DNA of 64,000 nt. It comes from Candidimonas nitroreducens (lineage in GTDB: Bacteria > Pseudomonadota > Gammaproteobacteria > Burkholderiales > Burkholderiaceae_B). The notes beneath the pieces were generated by a model. The model saw only the letters and a program-made list of their open reading frames with translations, did not search any database and had not been told where the DNA came from. The translations under genes and the position numbers were made by a program. The stretch lies in NCBI RefSeq assembly GCF_002209565.1, contig NZ_NJIH01000001.1:1-64000 (forward strand). The letters are read 5' to 3'. Every line of letters starts with the position of its first letter. The first letter of the stretch is position 1. Below are positions 8,784 to 17,474 of the stretch, one piece after another.

Positions 8784-9767
8784 ATGAAAAACTACCGACA
8801 CCTTCTGGCGGCCTGGTCGCTGGCGCTGGGTGCCGCGCTGCCCGGGTTGGCCCAGGCACAGGACAATTACCCTTCGCGGCCCGTCACGGTCATTGTTCCC
8901 TTCCCCGTGGGCGGAACCAGTGACATGATGGGGCGCATGATGGCCGATCAACTCGGCAAGCAGCTGCACCAATCCTTTGTGGTCGAGAACAAGGGCGGGG
9001 CCGGCGGCATGATCGGTACGGGCGTTGCCGCCCGGGCCAAGCCGGACGGCTACACGCTGCTATTGTCGGGCATAGGCAGCAACGCCATCGCCCATGGCCT
9101 GGAGCCCAAGCCCGCTTACGATTCCATGAAGGATTTCGTGCATATCTCTCAGCTGGAGTCGGGCCCGAACGTGCTTGTGGTCAATCCCAAGTTTCCGGCC
9201 AAGACCTTCAAGGAGTTTGTAGCGTATGTGAAAGCCCACCCCGGGCAGGTCAATTATGCTGCTACGTATGCGTCGTCCGGCCAGCTGTCCATGGAGTATC
9301 TCAAGCAAGTGGCGGGGCTGAATATCGTCGGCATTCCTTATCGTGGTGGCAATCCGGGGCTGACGGACGTAATGGCGAACCGGGTGCAGACCATGTTCGT
9401 CAATCAGGATGCCGTGCTCGGCCAAGTGCGCGCGGGTACCCTGCGTGCATTGGCGGTAACCAGCGCCAGGCGCAACCCGCAGTTTCCGGACGTGCCGACC
9501 GTGGCCGAATCGGGGTACCCGGGCTTTACCGCCGTGTCCTGGGTCGGCCTGTCTGCGCCGGCGGGGACGCCCAAGGCGATCGTCGACAAGCTGCAGCAAG
9601 CGCTGGCCCAAGGATTCGGGCCGTCTTCGCCGGCACGCGCCAAGCTCGAGGCCAGCGGTTTTGTGGTCGTGGTGTCCAAGCCGGAACAATATACGGCTTT
9701 CTTGAAGTCGGAAATCGAGCGCTGGGGCAAGGTCATCAAAGAGGCCGGCATCAAGCCGCAGCACTAA
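8784..9767 (+). CDS. Bug-family (TTT) periplasmic solute receptor
   Basis: A 327-residue binding protein. The signal peptide is residues 1-25 (LPGLAQA), then NYPSRPVTVIVPFPVGG, and PDGYTLLLSG near residue 90. ATG 8784 is preceded by GAGGAG at a normal distance, although the frame stays open far upstream. It is followed 110 bp later by a galactarate/talarate-dehydratase-like gene, which suggests that the ligand is a C6 aldarate or a related acid. No transporter membrane subunits are nearby. Confidence 0.9.
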   Translation: MKNYRHLLAAWSLALGAALPGLAQAQDNYPSRPVTVIVPFPVGGTSDMMGRMMADQLGKQLHQSFVVENKGGAGGMIGTGVAARAKPDGYTLLLSGIGSNAIAHGLEPKPAYDSMKDFVHISQLESGPNVLVVNPKFPAKTFKEFVAYVKAHPGQVNYAATYASSGQLSMEYLKQVAGLNIVGIPYRGGNPGLTDVMANRVQTMFVNQDAVLGQVRAGTLRALAVTSARRNPQFPDVPTVAESGYPGFTAVSWVGLSAPAGTPKAIVDKLQQALAQGFGPSSPARAKLEASGFVVVVSKPEQYTAFLKSEIERWGKVIKEAGIKPQH

Positions 9768-9877
9768 TGCAGTGTCTGGCGCAGTATTCATAGCAGTATC
9801 GATAGCAGGCCGGGCGCTTCCAGGCGCGGTGTCCGGCGAGCAGACAAGGTGGCGCCGCAGTCATTTCAGGATGGAAC

Positions 9878-11056
9878 ATGAGCAAGTCCAAGCAAACACT
9901 TTCCCCAGGGCAGGCGCTGCCGGTACTGGACACCGACCGCATAGAGCGGGTGCGTGTGTCTCTGGCTTTTCTGCCCCTGGCGGCGCCCATCAGCGACGCC
10001 AAAGTTCTTACGGGCCGCCAGAAGCCCTTGACCGAAATAGCTTTTATTTTCGCGGAAATCCAGACCCGGGACGGCCATGAGGGGGTGGGCTTCGGTTATT
10101 CGAAGCGTGCCGGCGGCCCCGGCATGTATGCACATGCCAAGGAAATCGCACCGAATCTGATCGGCGAAGATCCGAACGACATCGCCAAGATCTGGAACAA
10201 GCTATGCTGGGCGGGCGCTTCGATGGGGCGCAGCGGCCTGACTACCCAGGCCATTGCTCCCTTCGACATAGCCTTGTGGGACATGAAGGCCAAGCGCGCC
10301 GGCCTGCCGCTGGCGAAGCTGCTGGGGGCGCAGCGTGATTCGGTGCAGTGCTACAACACCTCGGGCGGCTATCTTTCCATGCCCTTGCCCCAAGTGCTGG
10401 ATAACATCGACGCCGCGCGCGCCAACGGCATCGGAGGCATCAAGATCAAGGTCGGCCAGCCCGACACGGCGGCCGACTTGAAGCGTGTCGAAGCCGTGCG
10501 CAAGCATCTGGGCGACGATTTCTGCTTCATGGTCGACGCCAATCAGCAATGGGATCGCGGCACGGCTCAGCGCATGGGACGCACGCTGGAGCAATACAAT
10601 CTGGTGTGGATCGAAGAGCCGCTGGATGCCTATGACCACGAGGGCCATGCCGCATTGGCCGCAAGCTTGGACACTCCGGTTGCCACGGGAGAAATGCTCA
10701 CCAGCTTCGGCGAGCACGCGCAGCTCATTACCTCGGGCGCTTGCGATTTCGTGCAGCCCGACGCTCCGCGCGTTGGCGGCATCACGCCATTTCTGCAGAT
10801 CATGAGCCTGGCCGATTTTAAGGGCCTGAAGCTCGCGCCTCATTTCGCCATGGAAATCCACTTGCATCTGGCGGCCGCCTATGCGCGCGAACCCTGGCTC
10901 GAGCATTTCGAATGGCTGGAACCTTTGTTCAATGAGCGCCTGGAGCTGCGCGATGGCCGCATGCTGGTGCCGAACCGCCCCGGCCTGGGCTTCAGCCTGA
11001 GCGAACAGACGCGCAAGTGGACCAGCGAAAGCGCGTCGTTCGATGGCAAATCGTAA
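9878..11056 (+). CDS. enolase-superfamily sugar-acid dehydratase (galactarate/L-talarate dehydratase-like)
   Basis: A 392-residue member of the mandelate-racemase subgroup. The N-terminal capping domain is about 17-140 and the barrel follows. Visible catalytic residues are K189 and K191 (KIKVG), metal ligands D220 (DANQQW), E246 (WIEEP) and E272 (GEML), and the His-Asp dyad H322/D295 (APHF, QPDAP). GEMLTSFGEH and FVQPDAPRVGGIT resemble the galactarate/L-talarate dehydratase group. The expected reaction is Mg-dependent abstraction of the proton alpha to a carboxylate, then loss of water to give a 2-keto-3-deoxy acid. Linkage to the upstream Bug gene suggests uptake and first-step catabolism. 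Confidence 0.85.
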   Translation: MSKSKQTLSPGQALPVLDTDRIERVRVSLAFLPLAAPISDAKVLTGRQKPLTEIAFIFAEIQTRDGHEGVGFGYSKRAGGPGMYAHAKEIAPNLIGEDPNDIAKIWNKLCWAGASMGRSGLTTQAIAPFDIALWDMKAKRAGLPLAKLLGAQRDSVQCYNTSGGYLSMPLPQVLDNIDAARANGIGGIKIKVGQPDTAADLKRVEAVRKHLGDDFCFMVDANQQWDRGTAQRMGRTLEQYNLVWIEEPLDAYDHEGHAALAASLDTPVATGEMLTSFGEHAQLITSGACDFVQPDAPRVGGITPFLQIMSLADFKGLKLAPHFAMEIHLHLAAAYAREPWLEHFEWLEPLFNERLELRDGRMLVPNRPGLGFSLSEQTRKWTSESASFDGKS

Positions 11057-11071
11057 TCGCTGAAATTTGCG

Positions 11072-11124
11072 GAAGCCCCGTTTGCCGGGCAGCCGGGCTG
11101 CAGTGGTGGCTCGGCCGGGGCTTC
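11072..11124. terminator. long hairpin between convergent genes
   Basis: GAAGCCCCG (11072-11080) pairs exactly with CGGGGCTTC (11116-11124). The intervening loop contains a second nested dyad, GCAGCC-G-GGCTGC. It sits between the dehydratase gene and a convergent Dabb gene. There is no clear T-tract, so terminator function is a guess. Confidence 0.35.
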
Positions 11125-11136
11125 GGCAGGCTGGGC

Positions 11137-11433
11137 TCAGGGCGCCGTGTAGTCCACGGCCGCCCATTCGAAGTAGGGTTTCAGATCGGCGACCAAGGCC
11201 TGATGCAGCGGGTGGAACAGATAGGCGTCCAGCGCCTGCGCATCGTCCACTTCCGCCTCCAGTACGTAGTCCCAGCTGATGGCGCGCTGCAGCTCGTTGG
11301 GGGCAAAAAACCACTTCCGCACCGCCGGAATTTGCGAGCCAAGCCCGGCCATGCGCGCCGTAAGGGCCTGCTCCTTGTCATGGTCGGGCCGGCCGCCCGG
11401 ATTGCGGCGGAACAATACGATGTGTCTTAGCAT
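11137..11433 (-). CDS. Dabb-domain (stress-responsive alpha/beta barrel) protein
   Basis: A 98-residue protein beginning MLRHIVLFR, the classic opening strand of the Dabb dimeric alpha/beta-barrel family. Further in it has AISWDYVLEAEVDDAQAL and ends HPLHQALVADLKPYFE. The start at 11433 was chosen because the family always begins with this strand. Members are small homodimers of mostly unknown function, often found beside catabolic enzymes. It lies 49 bp downstream of a SnoaL-like gene on the same strand, so the two are probably co-transcribed. Confidence 0.8.
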   Translation of the reverse strand: MLRHIVLFRRNPGGRPDHDKEQALTARMAGLGSQIPAVRKWFFAPNELQRAISWDYVLEAEVDDAQALDAYLFHPLHQALVADLKPYFEWAAVDYTAP

Positions 11434-11482
11434 GAAGCGATCTCCGGATCGCGGGCGCCGCAGGGGTGCCCGCGGATCTTGT

Positions 11483-11935
11483 TCATAAACTGCCGAGATG
11501 GTAGCCGCGGCCGGAATAGTCGAAGCCTGCCAGCTCATTGATTGGCGTCTCCGGATTCGCGGGCGAGGCGTAATACGCGCGGATTTCCGCGATGCGGCCG
11601 GTTGCGGGGTCGAAGTCGTACCACTCGGCGCCGCGCAGTGCAGTGCCCGACTTGTTCTTCCAGTGGGTCCATTCGATCATGGCTTCCGGCGAATCATGGC
11701 TGACGATGATGCGCTCGATGGTCCATTGAGAACCCAGGGTCTGGACGCACCATACCCATTTCCGTGCAATCGTATCCGCGCCGCGCCAGGGCACTTCGGG
11801 CAAGCCCGGTGGAAAATAGTGCACGGCGTCCGGTGTGAAGCAGTCTACCAGCGCTTCGTAGTCGCCGGCATTGCAGGCGGCGAAATAGCGTCGGATCAGC
11901 GCGGCGTGATCCTCCGGGGTGTGTCGTGAATTCAT
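11483..11935 (-). CDS. SnoaL-like (NTF2-fold) protein
   Basis: A 150-residue protein with the cone-shaped NTF2 fold: RRYFAACNAGDYEALVDCFTPDAVHYFPPG at the N-terminus is the standard helix-strand opening of SnoaL/limonene-epoxide-hydrolase-like families, followed by AMIEWTHW and FDPATGRIAEIRAYY. Start 11935 is the only ATG that gives the usual length. It sits 22 bp after the RraA-like gene and before the Dabb gene on the minus strand. The family binds small hydrophobic or carboxylic ligands, but the substrate is unknown. Confidence 0.8.
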   Translation of the reverse strand: MNSRHTPEDHAALIRRYFAACNAGDYEALVDCFTPDAVHYFPPGLPEVPWRGADTIARKWVWCVQTLGSQWTIERIIVSHDSPEAMIEWTHWKNKSGTALRGAEWYDFDPATGRIAEIRAYYASPANPETPINELAGFDYSGRGYHLGSL

Positions 11936-11957
11936 GCAGCTTCCCTTTGTTGTGGAT

Positions 11958-12767
11958 TCAACGCGAGCCCAGCGGGCGGGCCGGCGCAATCGCCGGCTTG
12001 CCCGCGGCAAGCCAGTCCCGGTACTGGCGGCGTGTTGCGTCGCTTGGCGGGTACAGGCCCCACAGCGGTTCGCCGGCCTGGACTCGCAAAGCCAGATAGG
12101 CCTCGATTTCGTCGCGCTGTTCGCACAGGTCGGCCATTTCTTCGGCAAAGTGGGCGGGCACGACAGTGATGTTGTCGCCGTCGCCATGGATCACGTCGCC
12201 GGGGTAGACCGCCACGCCGGCGCAGCCGATGGGCACCTGCAGATCCGCCACATGATGGTAGGCCAGCCGGGTGGTTGCCGTGACGCCAGTGCTCCAGATG
12301 GGAAAAGCCAGCTCCGACAGCTCGGTGCCGTCGCGGAAAGTGCCGTCGGTGACCACGCCGCGCGCGCCGCGCATCATCATCCGGGTGATCAGCATATTGC
12401 CCATCGATGCGGCGCGGCCGTCCTTGTTGCTGTCGATGACGAGCACGTGCCCGGGCTCGATCTGTTCCACGCCGACCCATTGCAGATTGTCGGCCGATGG
12501 CGATGTGGTCAGGTTGCCGTAGATGTCCACGTCTTCGCGGGCCGGGATGAAGCGCATCGTGTATGCGCGGCCCGCGAAGCGCTGGGTCTGCTTGTTCAGC
12601 GGGCGCAAGCCGTGCATGACGGGTTGACGGAACCCTTTGATATAGAGCTGCGTGGTCAAAGATCCGCTGCTCACGCGGGCCAGCCGATCCAGTATTGCGT
12701 CGGACACGTGGGGCGCGGCCTTGTGGCGGGGAATTTCGGCAAGAGGTGGGGGAGCGTTGAGAGTCAT
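11958..12767 (-). CDS. RraA-like aldolase-family protein
   Basis: A 269-residue protein of the RraA/HMG-CHA aldolase family, a metal-dependent class II pyruvate aldolase fold. VIDSNKDGRAASMGNML (about 110-126) is the phosphate/metal loop. TDGTFRDG (140-147) holds the Arg-Asp pair (R145, D146) used by 4-hydroxy-4-methyl-2-oxoglutarate aldolases and absent from pure RNase-E inhibitors, so an aldolase or decarboxylase activity is likely. ATG 12767 gives the usual family length. It leads a three-gene minus-strand group with the SnoaL-like and Dabb genes and diverges from the IclR-SMP30 gene, which probably regulates it. Confidence 0.82.
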   Translation of the reverse strand: MTLNAPPPLAEIPRHKAAPHVSDAILDRLARVSSGSLTTQLYIKGFRQPVMHGLRPLNKQTQRFAGRAYTMRFIPAREDVDIYGNLTTSPSADNLQWVGVEQIEPGHVLVIDSNKDGRAASMGNMLITRMMMRGARGVVTDGTFRDGTELSELAFPIWSTGVTATTRLAYHHVADLQVPIGCAGVAVYPGDVIHGDGDNITVVPAHFAEEMADLCEQRDEIEAYLALRVQAGEPLWGLYPPSDATRRQYRDWLAAGKPAIAPARPLGSR

Positions 12768-12957
12768 GATTGTCGTAGCTGATGCGTATGTGGGCGTGGT
12801 GTTCCAGAGCTTGGGATAAAACGTGCCTGAACCGTACCTGTCCGGCAGTCCTGGCGTACAAAGGCATGGTAGACACATGGGGGGAAACTTAAAATACGGA
12901 TAAGCGGCCCGGCTCTCGTGGTCGTGGCGGAATTTCCATATATTGAGATAAAACACT

Positions 12958-14577
12958 ATGCCCGTGAACCCTGGCGATGGAACCGGAGCCATCGAGAAGG
13001 CCATCGACGTGCTGGAGAAGGTGGGGGCGGCGCCCGACGGCGTAAGCCAGGCCGAGCTCGCTGCCCAGCTGTCGCTGCCTCGCACTACGGCTTACCGCCT
13101 GCTGGCGACATTGGTGGCGCGGGGCATGTTGCGCCGTGATCCCCTGCGCAAGGTGTATCGCCTCGGGCCCCTGTGCTTCGAGATGGCCAGGCGCGCGTAC
13201 ATCATGCCCGACCTGGCCGCCGCGGCCATGCATGAATTGCGGGGCTTGCGCGACCTGACCGGGGAAACCTGCTACCTGGCCGCGCTGGACGGCCTGGAGG
13301 TTGTTTCCCTGGAGCGTTGCGACGGGGCGCACAGCGAAAGGTCGGCCGCCGCGCTGGGCCAGCGCAAGAGTGTGTATTGCACCAGCCAGGGCAAGGCGAT
13401 CTTGTCCGCGATGGCGCCCGAGGCCCGCGATGCCCTGGTGCGCGAGCTGTCGCTCAAATCATTGACTCCGAACACCATCACCGACCGGCGCCGATTGAAT
13501 GCGGAGTTGAGAATAATTTCGGCGCGCGGCTATGCCATCGACGACGAGGAAATCGTGCCGGGGGTGCGCTGCGCCGGGGCGGCCATCGTCGATGCCCAGG
13601 GCGCGGTGCGCGGCGCCCTGAGCGTTGCGGGCCCCGCGTATCGGCTCACGCGCGAGCGCCTGGAGCTTCTGGGCCCCGAAATTGCGCAGGCGGCAAGACG
13701 GGTGGGGGCCCAGCTCGCTCCCATGCGGGCTCTGCAGGAGGATGCGGTGGTCAGGGCCGTGTCCAAGCCCTGGGCTTTCCACGGGGCGTTTCCCGCCTGG
13801 GACTCGGCGCGGCAAAGACTGGTGTGGGCGGACACTCTCGCGCCGTCGATACGGGTTTTTGATCCGTGTTCCGCTTCTCCGGCGGGCGGCGATTTGGCCT
13901 TGCTGGATATGCCCGTCCGCGGCTTGATGCTGCATGGCGACGAGATCTGGGTGGCGCGTGGCGAAGGCTTGGTGGCGGTTGCGCCGGACGGCAGCTGCCG
14001 TAGTCTCGGCCCATGGCTGCGCGGCCTGTGCCACGCATTTTGCGCAGGCGATCAAGACGATATCTGGGCGGCGCTGCCGGCTTCGGAAGACACGTCGTCC
14101 ACGGTAGTGGGGCTGGCCAGCCCCGACGGCGGCTTCAGCGCCCAGTGGCAGCTGAGCGAGGCCGTGCAAGCATTGCGCTGGTCCGCGCAGGACGGGCTGC
14201 TGTACGCGGCGGCGCCTGATTCGGGCTCCATACTGGTGTTTAGGCCCGGTACGGCGGCCGTCAGGCGTTTGGCTACGATGCCTCGGGGCGCCGGCCGGGT
14301 CTGCGGCCTGGCACTGGATCCGGCCGGAGGCATCTGGGTCGCGCTGTATGAGGGGTGGAGTGTGCTGAGGTTCTTGCGGGACGGCTCGCTCGATCGAGTC
14401 GTCGGACTACCCGTGCCGTGTCCCACCGACCTGGCGATCGGTGGCCAAAATCTCGATAAATTGTACGTAACGACAGCCCGGCAGAACGTCCCATTGGAAA
14501 TGCTGGCCAAGGCTCCCCTGTCCGGCTGCCTGTTCGAGATGCCCGTGGCGGATCTGGGCGAAGAGGCATTGGCCTGA
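12958..14577 (+). CDS. IclR-family regulator fused to SMP-30/gluconolactonase-like beta-propeller
   Basis: A 539-residue fusion. Residues 10-75 are the IclR winged helix (VSQAELAAQLSLPRTTAYRLLATL). Residues 85-255 are the IclR effector domain (LTGETCYLAALDG, CTSQGKAILSAM, RGYAIDDEE). Residues 270-539 resemble the SMP-30/gluconolactonase propeller (WDSARQRLVWAD, GLALDPAGGIWVALYEG, LPVPCPTDLAIGGQNLDKLY). By eye the three metal-ligand positions of active lactonases are not kept: the GEGP glutamate position reads GAFP (A277) and the PDG aspartate reads VCG (C449). The propeller may therefore sense a lactone rather than hydrolyse it. The gene diverges from the RraA-like gene, 190 bp away. Confidence 0.85.
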   Translation: MPVNPGDGTGAIEKAIDVLEKVGAAPDGVSQAELAAQLSLPRTTAYRLLATLVARGMLRRDPLRKVYRLGPLCFEMARRAYIMPDLAAAAMHELRGLRDLTGETCYLAALDGLEVVSLERCDGAHSERSAAALGQRKSVYCTSQGKAILSAMAPEARDALVRELSLKSLTPNTITDRRRLNAELRIISARGYAIDDEEIVPGVRCAGAAIVDAQGAVRGALSVAGPAYRLTRERLELLGPEIAQAARRVGAQLAPMRALQEDAVVRAVSKPWAFHGAFPAWDSARQRLVWADTLAPSIRVFDPCSASPAGGDLALLDMPVRGLMLHGDEIWVARGEGLVAVAPDGSCRSLGPWLRGLCHAFCAGDQDDIWAALPASEDTSSTVVGLASPDGGFSAQWQLSEAVQALRWSAQDGLLYAAAPDSGSILVFRPGTAAVRRLATMPRGAGRVCGLALDPAGGIWVALYEGWSVLRFLRDGSLDRVVGLPVPCPTDLAIGGQNLDKLYVTTARQNVPLEMLAKAPLSGCLFEMPVADLGEEALA

Positions 14578-14751
14578 TCGCGGGCCGCGATCCGGCCGGC
14601 GCCGGCTGCGGTGGCGACGCGGCGTAGGCAAGCGCTGTCGGCCCGGGGCGCCGGGCAGGAAGCTGGCCAGCGCGCATCTGGGTGCCGGGCTGCCGGGTTT
14701 TGCCCTATGATGCGGGTACGTCCATCTGTTTATTCCTGAGGAATGACCCGC

Positions 14752-15060
14752 ATGATCCATGTCATCGCCACCATCACCGCCAAGCCCGGGCAGCGCGAGG
14801 CCGTGCTGGCCTTGTTCAAGAAGAACGTGCCGGCCGTGCTGGCCGAGAAGGGCTGCATCAGCTACGAGGCGGTAGTCGACGTGCCGGGGTTCGGCGGCCC
14901 GCAGACTGATCTGGGGCCCGATACTTTTGCGGTGATCGAACGCTGGGAAAGTGCCGAGGCACTGCGGGCTCATGCGGCGTCGGCGCATATGGCGGAGTAC
15001 GGGCGCAACACCAAGGAAATGCTGGCCGGTCGGGTAATCAACGTACTGCAGGCCTGCTAG
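14752..15060 (+). CDS. ABM-domain (YgiN-like) monooxygenase
   Basis: A 102-residue protein with the antibiotic-biosynthesis-monooxygenase ferredoxin-like fold: MIHVIATITAKPGQREAVL at the start, GCISYEAVVD in the middle and FAVIERWESAEALRAHAAS near the end, as in quinol monooxygenase YgiN. ATG 14752 was preferred over 14743 because GAGGA lies 9 bases before it and only 0-1 base before the earlier ATG. It stands alone between the fusion regulator and a convergent glutathione transferase. It may act on quinones or on small keto acids; the substrate is unknown. Confidence 0.82.
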   Translation: MIHVIATITAKPGQREAVLALFKKNVPAVLAEKGCISYEAVVDVPGFGGPQTDLGPDTFAVIERWESAEALRAHAASAHMAEYGRNTKEMLAGRVINVLQAC

Positions 15061-15117
15061 CGCTGCCGGAATTGCGCCGCGCCCTTGCCGGGCGCGGACG
15101 CACGACGGCTTCGCCTC

Positions 15118-15771
15118 TCAGGGCAGCGCTATCCCTTCTTGTTCGAGCGTGCGCCGAACCGCGGGCCGCTCGCCCACGCGGCGGGCATGCTCGGTCCAGA
15201 CGGGAAAATCGCGTGCCATGTCATAGCCCAGGCGGGTGCTGCGGCCCCAGTTCCAGAAGACGAACGCATAGGCGTCGGCGACGCTGTAGTGCTCTCCCGC
15301 CACCCAGGTGGATTTCGCTGCGGCCAGCTTGGCTTCGACCATCTCCCAGGCCTCGCGCGATGCGCTGCGGGCTTTGGCTTTGACGTCTTCGATGGCGGCC
15401 TCTGTGTTGGTATAGCGTTCGGGGCGCGACAAATGGGCGTAGGTGACGTGTATGCCCGACGAACCCCAGGCCAGCCATTCCGCGCAGCGGGCCGCGGCCT
15501 GCGGGTCGCCGGGCCATAGCCCGGCGGCCGGAAAGCGTTGTGCCAGATAGTAGAGAATGGCGGGGCTTTCCGTCAGCACGAAATCGCCGTCGACGATGAC
15601 GGGCACGCGGCCCTTGGGGTTCAAGGCCAGGTAGTCCGGCTGCCGCTGGGCGCCCTCGGCCAGGGCGATCCGCACGGCTTCGTATGCGGCGCCGGTTTCT
15701 TCGAGCACGATGTGCGATGCCAGCGAGCAGGCTCCGGGAGAATAGAAAAATTTGATCGGGCGGGTGTTCAT
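15118..15771 (-). CDS. glutathione S-transferase (beta-class-like)
   Basis: A 217-residue protein. The thioredoxin-fold N-terminal domain has FYSPGACSLASHIV, whose C15 aligns with the catalytic cysteine of beta-class bacterial GSTs. NPKGRVPVI and LTESPAILYYLA are the glutathione-binding cis-proline and Glu-Ser segments. The helical C-terminal domain runs from about residue 90. It is the last gene of a minus-strand run, 30 bp after a Bug receptor. It probably detoxifies electrophiles; a role in the neighbouring catabolism is possible but unproven. Confidence 0.9.
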   Translation of the reverse strand: MNTRPIKFFYSPGACSLASHIVLEETGAAYEAVRIALAEGAQRQPDYLALNPKGRVPVIVDGDFVLTESPAILYYLAQRFPAAGLWPGDPQAAARCAEWLAWGSSGIHVTYAHLSRPERYTNTEAAIEDVKAKARSASREAWEMVEAKLAAAKSTWVAGEHYSVADAYAFVFWNWGRSTRLGYDMARDFPVWTEHARRVGERPAVRRTLEQEGIALP

Positions 15772-15801
15772 GGCTGTCTCCTTGGTGTGATGGGCCGCAG
15801 C

Positions 15802-16794
15802 CTACTGCAGCGTGATGTGTGCTTCCTTGATGATGCGCGCATTGCTGACCGACTGGCGCTCGATTTCCTGTTTGAAGGATTCGGGTGTGCCGCCGGTGGC
15901 GACGTTGTCGCTGTGCGTCAGGATGCCGGCCACCTTCGGGTCTTTCAGTGCCTTGTTGACTGCGGCGTTCATGCGCTGCAGGATCGCTGCGGGCAGGCCC
16001 GCGGGCGCGTAGATGCCGAACAGCGACGACAGGTTGGCGCCCGGGTAGCCCAGTTCCGCGAAGGTGGGTATGGTGGGATATTCAACCAGGCGCTGCGGGG
16101 CGGCCACGGCCAGCGGGCGCAGCTTGCCCGCCTTGATCTGCGGCGCCAGCATGGGCGCCGAATTGACCGACAGCACGTCGAACTGGGCGCCCAGGGCGTC
16201 CTGCATCTGTTGGCCGGCGCCCTTGTAGGGTACGTCCAGGATCTTCACATTGGCCTTGCGCATGACTTGTTCGGCCATGATGTGGCCGACCGAGCCCTTG
16301 CCCGACGTGGCCCATGACACCATGCCCGGCTTGCGGCGCGCCAGGTCGATCAGGGCGGGGAAGTCCTTGACGTCTTTCATGTCCGGGGCCTGGGTGGCCA
16401 GCAGCACGACCGGCGAATACATGACGCTGACGACCGGCAGGATGTCCTTTTCGGGATTGAAGGGCGGCTTCATCAGGTGCGGATTCAGGGCCAGCGGGCT
16501 GATGGAGGAAAAACCGAAGGTGTAGCCGTCGGGGGCGGCCTTGGCGACCACGTCCATGCCTATGGTGCCGGCCGCACCGCCGCGGTTTTCCACGACCACC
16601 GGTTGACCGAGGTCGCCGGTGAGCTTTTCTGCCAGGGCGCGGGTGACCGTGTCGCTGACGCCGCCGGCCGGATAGGCCACGATCATGTGGATCGCGTGCG
16701 TGGGCCAGGCAGGCTTGTCGGCCGCGTGGGCCTGGAATCCGGCCACGGCAGCGGTGCAGAACAGGGTGCTTGCAGCAATTCGTGCTAAGGACAT
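15802..16794 (-). CDS. Bug-family (TTT) periplasmic solute receptor
   Basis: A 330-residue receptor. The signal peptide is residues 1-24 (AGFQAHA), followed by HAIHMIVAYPAGGVSD, and PDGYTFGFSS in place of the common DGYTLL. It lies between the thioesterase gene (40 bp upstream) and the GST on the minus strand, as part of a run that includes a second Bug gene. No TctAB subunits are present. The ligand is unknown; most characterised members bind carboxylates. Confidence 0.9.
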   Translation of the reverse strand: MSLARIAASTLFCTAAVAGFQAHAADKPAWPTHAIHMIVAYPAGGVSDTVTRALAEKLTGDLGQPVVVENRGGAAGTIGMDVVAKAAPDGYTFGFSSISPLALNPHLMKPPFNPEKDILPVVSVMYSPVVLLATQAPDMKDVKDFPALIDLARRKPGMVSWATSGKGSVGHIMAEQVMRKANVKILDVPYKGAGQQMQDALGAQFDVLSVNSAPMLAPQIKAGKLRPLAVAAPQRLVEYPTIPTFAELGYPGANLSSLFGIYAPAGLPAAILQRMNAAVNKALKDPKVAGILTHSDNVATGGTPESFKQEIERQSVSNARIIKEAHITLQ

Positions 16795-16834
16795 GGTAGG
16801 GTTTCCGTTGGTTGGGTGCGGGCAATTTTACGCG

Positions 16835-17254
16835 CTAGCGCCGTCCTGCAGGATCCATGACGGCGAATACGCCGCTGGCTCGCAGAACCTTGTCTTCTTC
16901 CACGTATACGGAACATTCGGCAAACGCCATGCGCCTGCCCGCCCGTTGTACGTCGACGATCGCCCGCGCCCAGTCGCCGATCTTGGTGGGCCGCAGGAAA
17001 TCGGTGCTCAGGGTCACGGTGACCAGGCCGATGGGTTCGTCGTAGCACTCGATGATGGCGTCGCCCAAGGCGCTGTCGGCCAGCGTGACCAGCAGGCCGC
17101 CGTGGGCGATGCCGCGCAGATTGCGATGCTTGTCCTGGATGCGCATTGCCAGTTCGGTGCGCACGCCGTTTTCTTTTTTTTCGTAAAAGGGGCCGCACAG
17201 ATCCGTGAACTCGCTGGGTCTGTGCACGATGGTATAGCCTGAAGGTATGCTCAT
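16835..17254 (-). CDS. PaaI-type hotdog-fold thioesterase
   Basis: A 139-residue protein of the PaaI/YigI hotdog family. NLRGIAHGGLLVTLADSALG (about 57-76) is the signature HGG active-site loop followed by the aspartate-bearing helix. VTVTLSTDFLRPTKIGDWAR is the long central strand and turn. The ATG at 17254 gives the usual length. Members hydrolyse acyl-CoA thioesters, typically aryl- or hydroxyacyl-CoA. It lies between two Bug receptors on the minus strand, 220 bp after the first, which hints at CoA-linked carboxylate catabolism. Confidence 0.87.
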   Translation of the reverse strand: MSIPSGYTIVHRPSEFTDLCGPFYEKKENGVRTELAMRIQDKHRNLRGIAHGGLLVTLADSALGDAIIECYDEPIGLVTVTLSTDFLRPTKIGDWARAIVDVQRAGRRMAFAECSVYVEEDKVLRASGVFAVMDPAGRR

Positions 17255-17474
17255 TGTCTGTCGATAGGGCGGCAAGCCGCGATGTGTCGAAGCTGTGAAG
17301 CATAGCGCATCCGGCTCTTGCTCAAAAAACCGGCAGACGGGCGGGGGCAGCCGTAGCCGTACCGGCATGCGGGTGGCGCACGCGGCGGGTGGCACGCCGC
17401 GAGCCGCGTGCGCGCCCGCGGCCCGACCGCCGTAGAGCCGGCGCGGGCGCAGGGGCCGAGCCCGGCCGCGCGGC

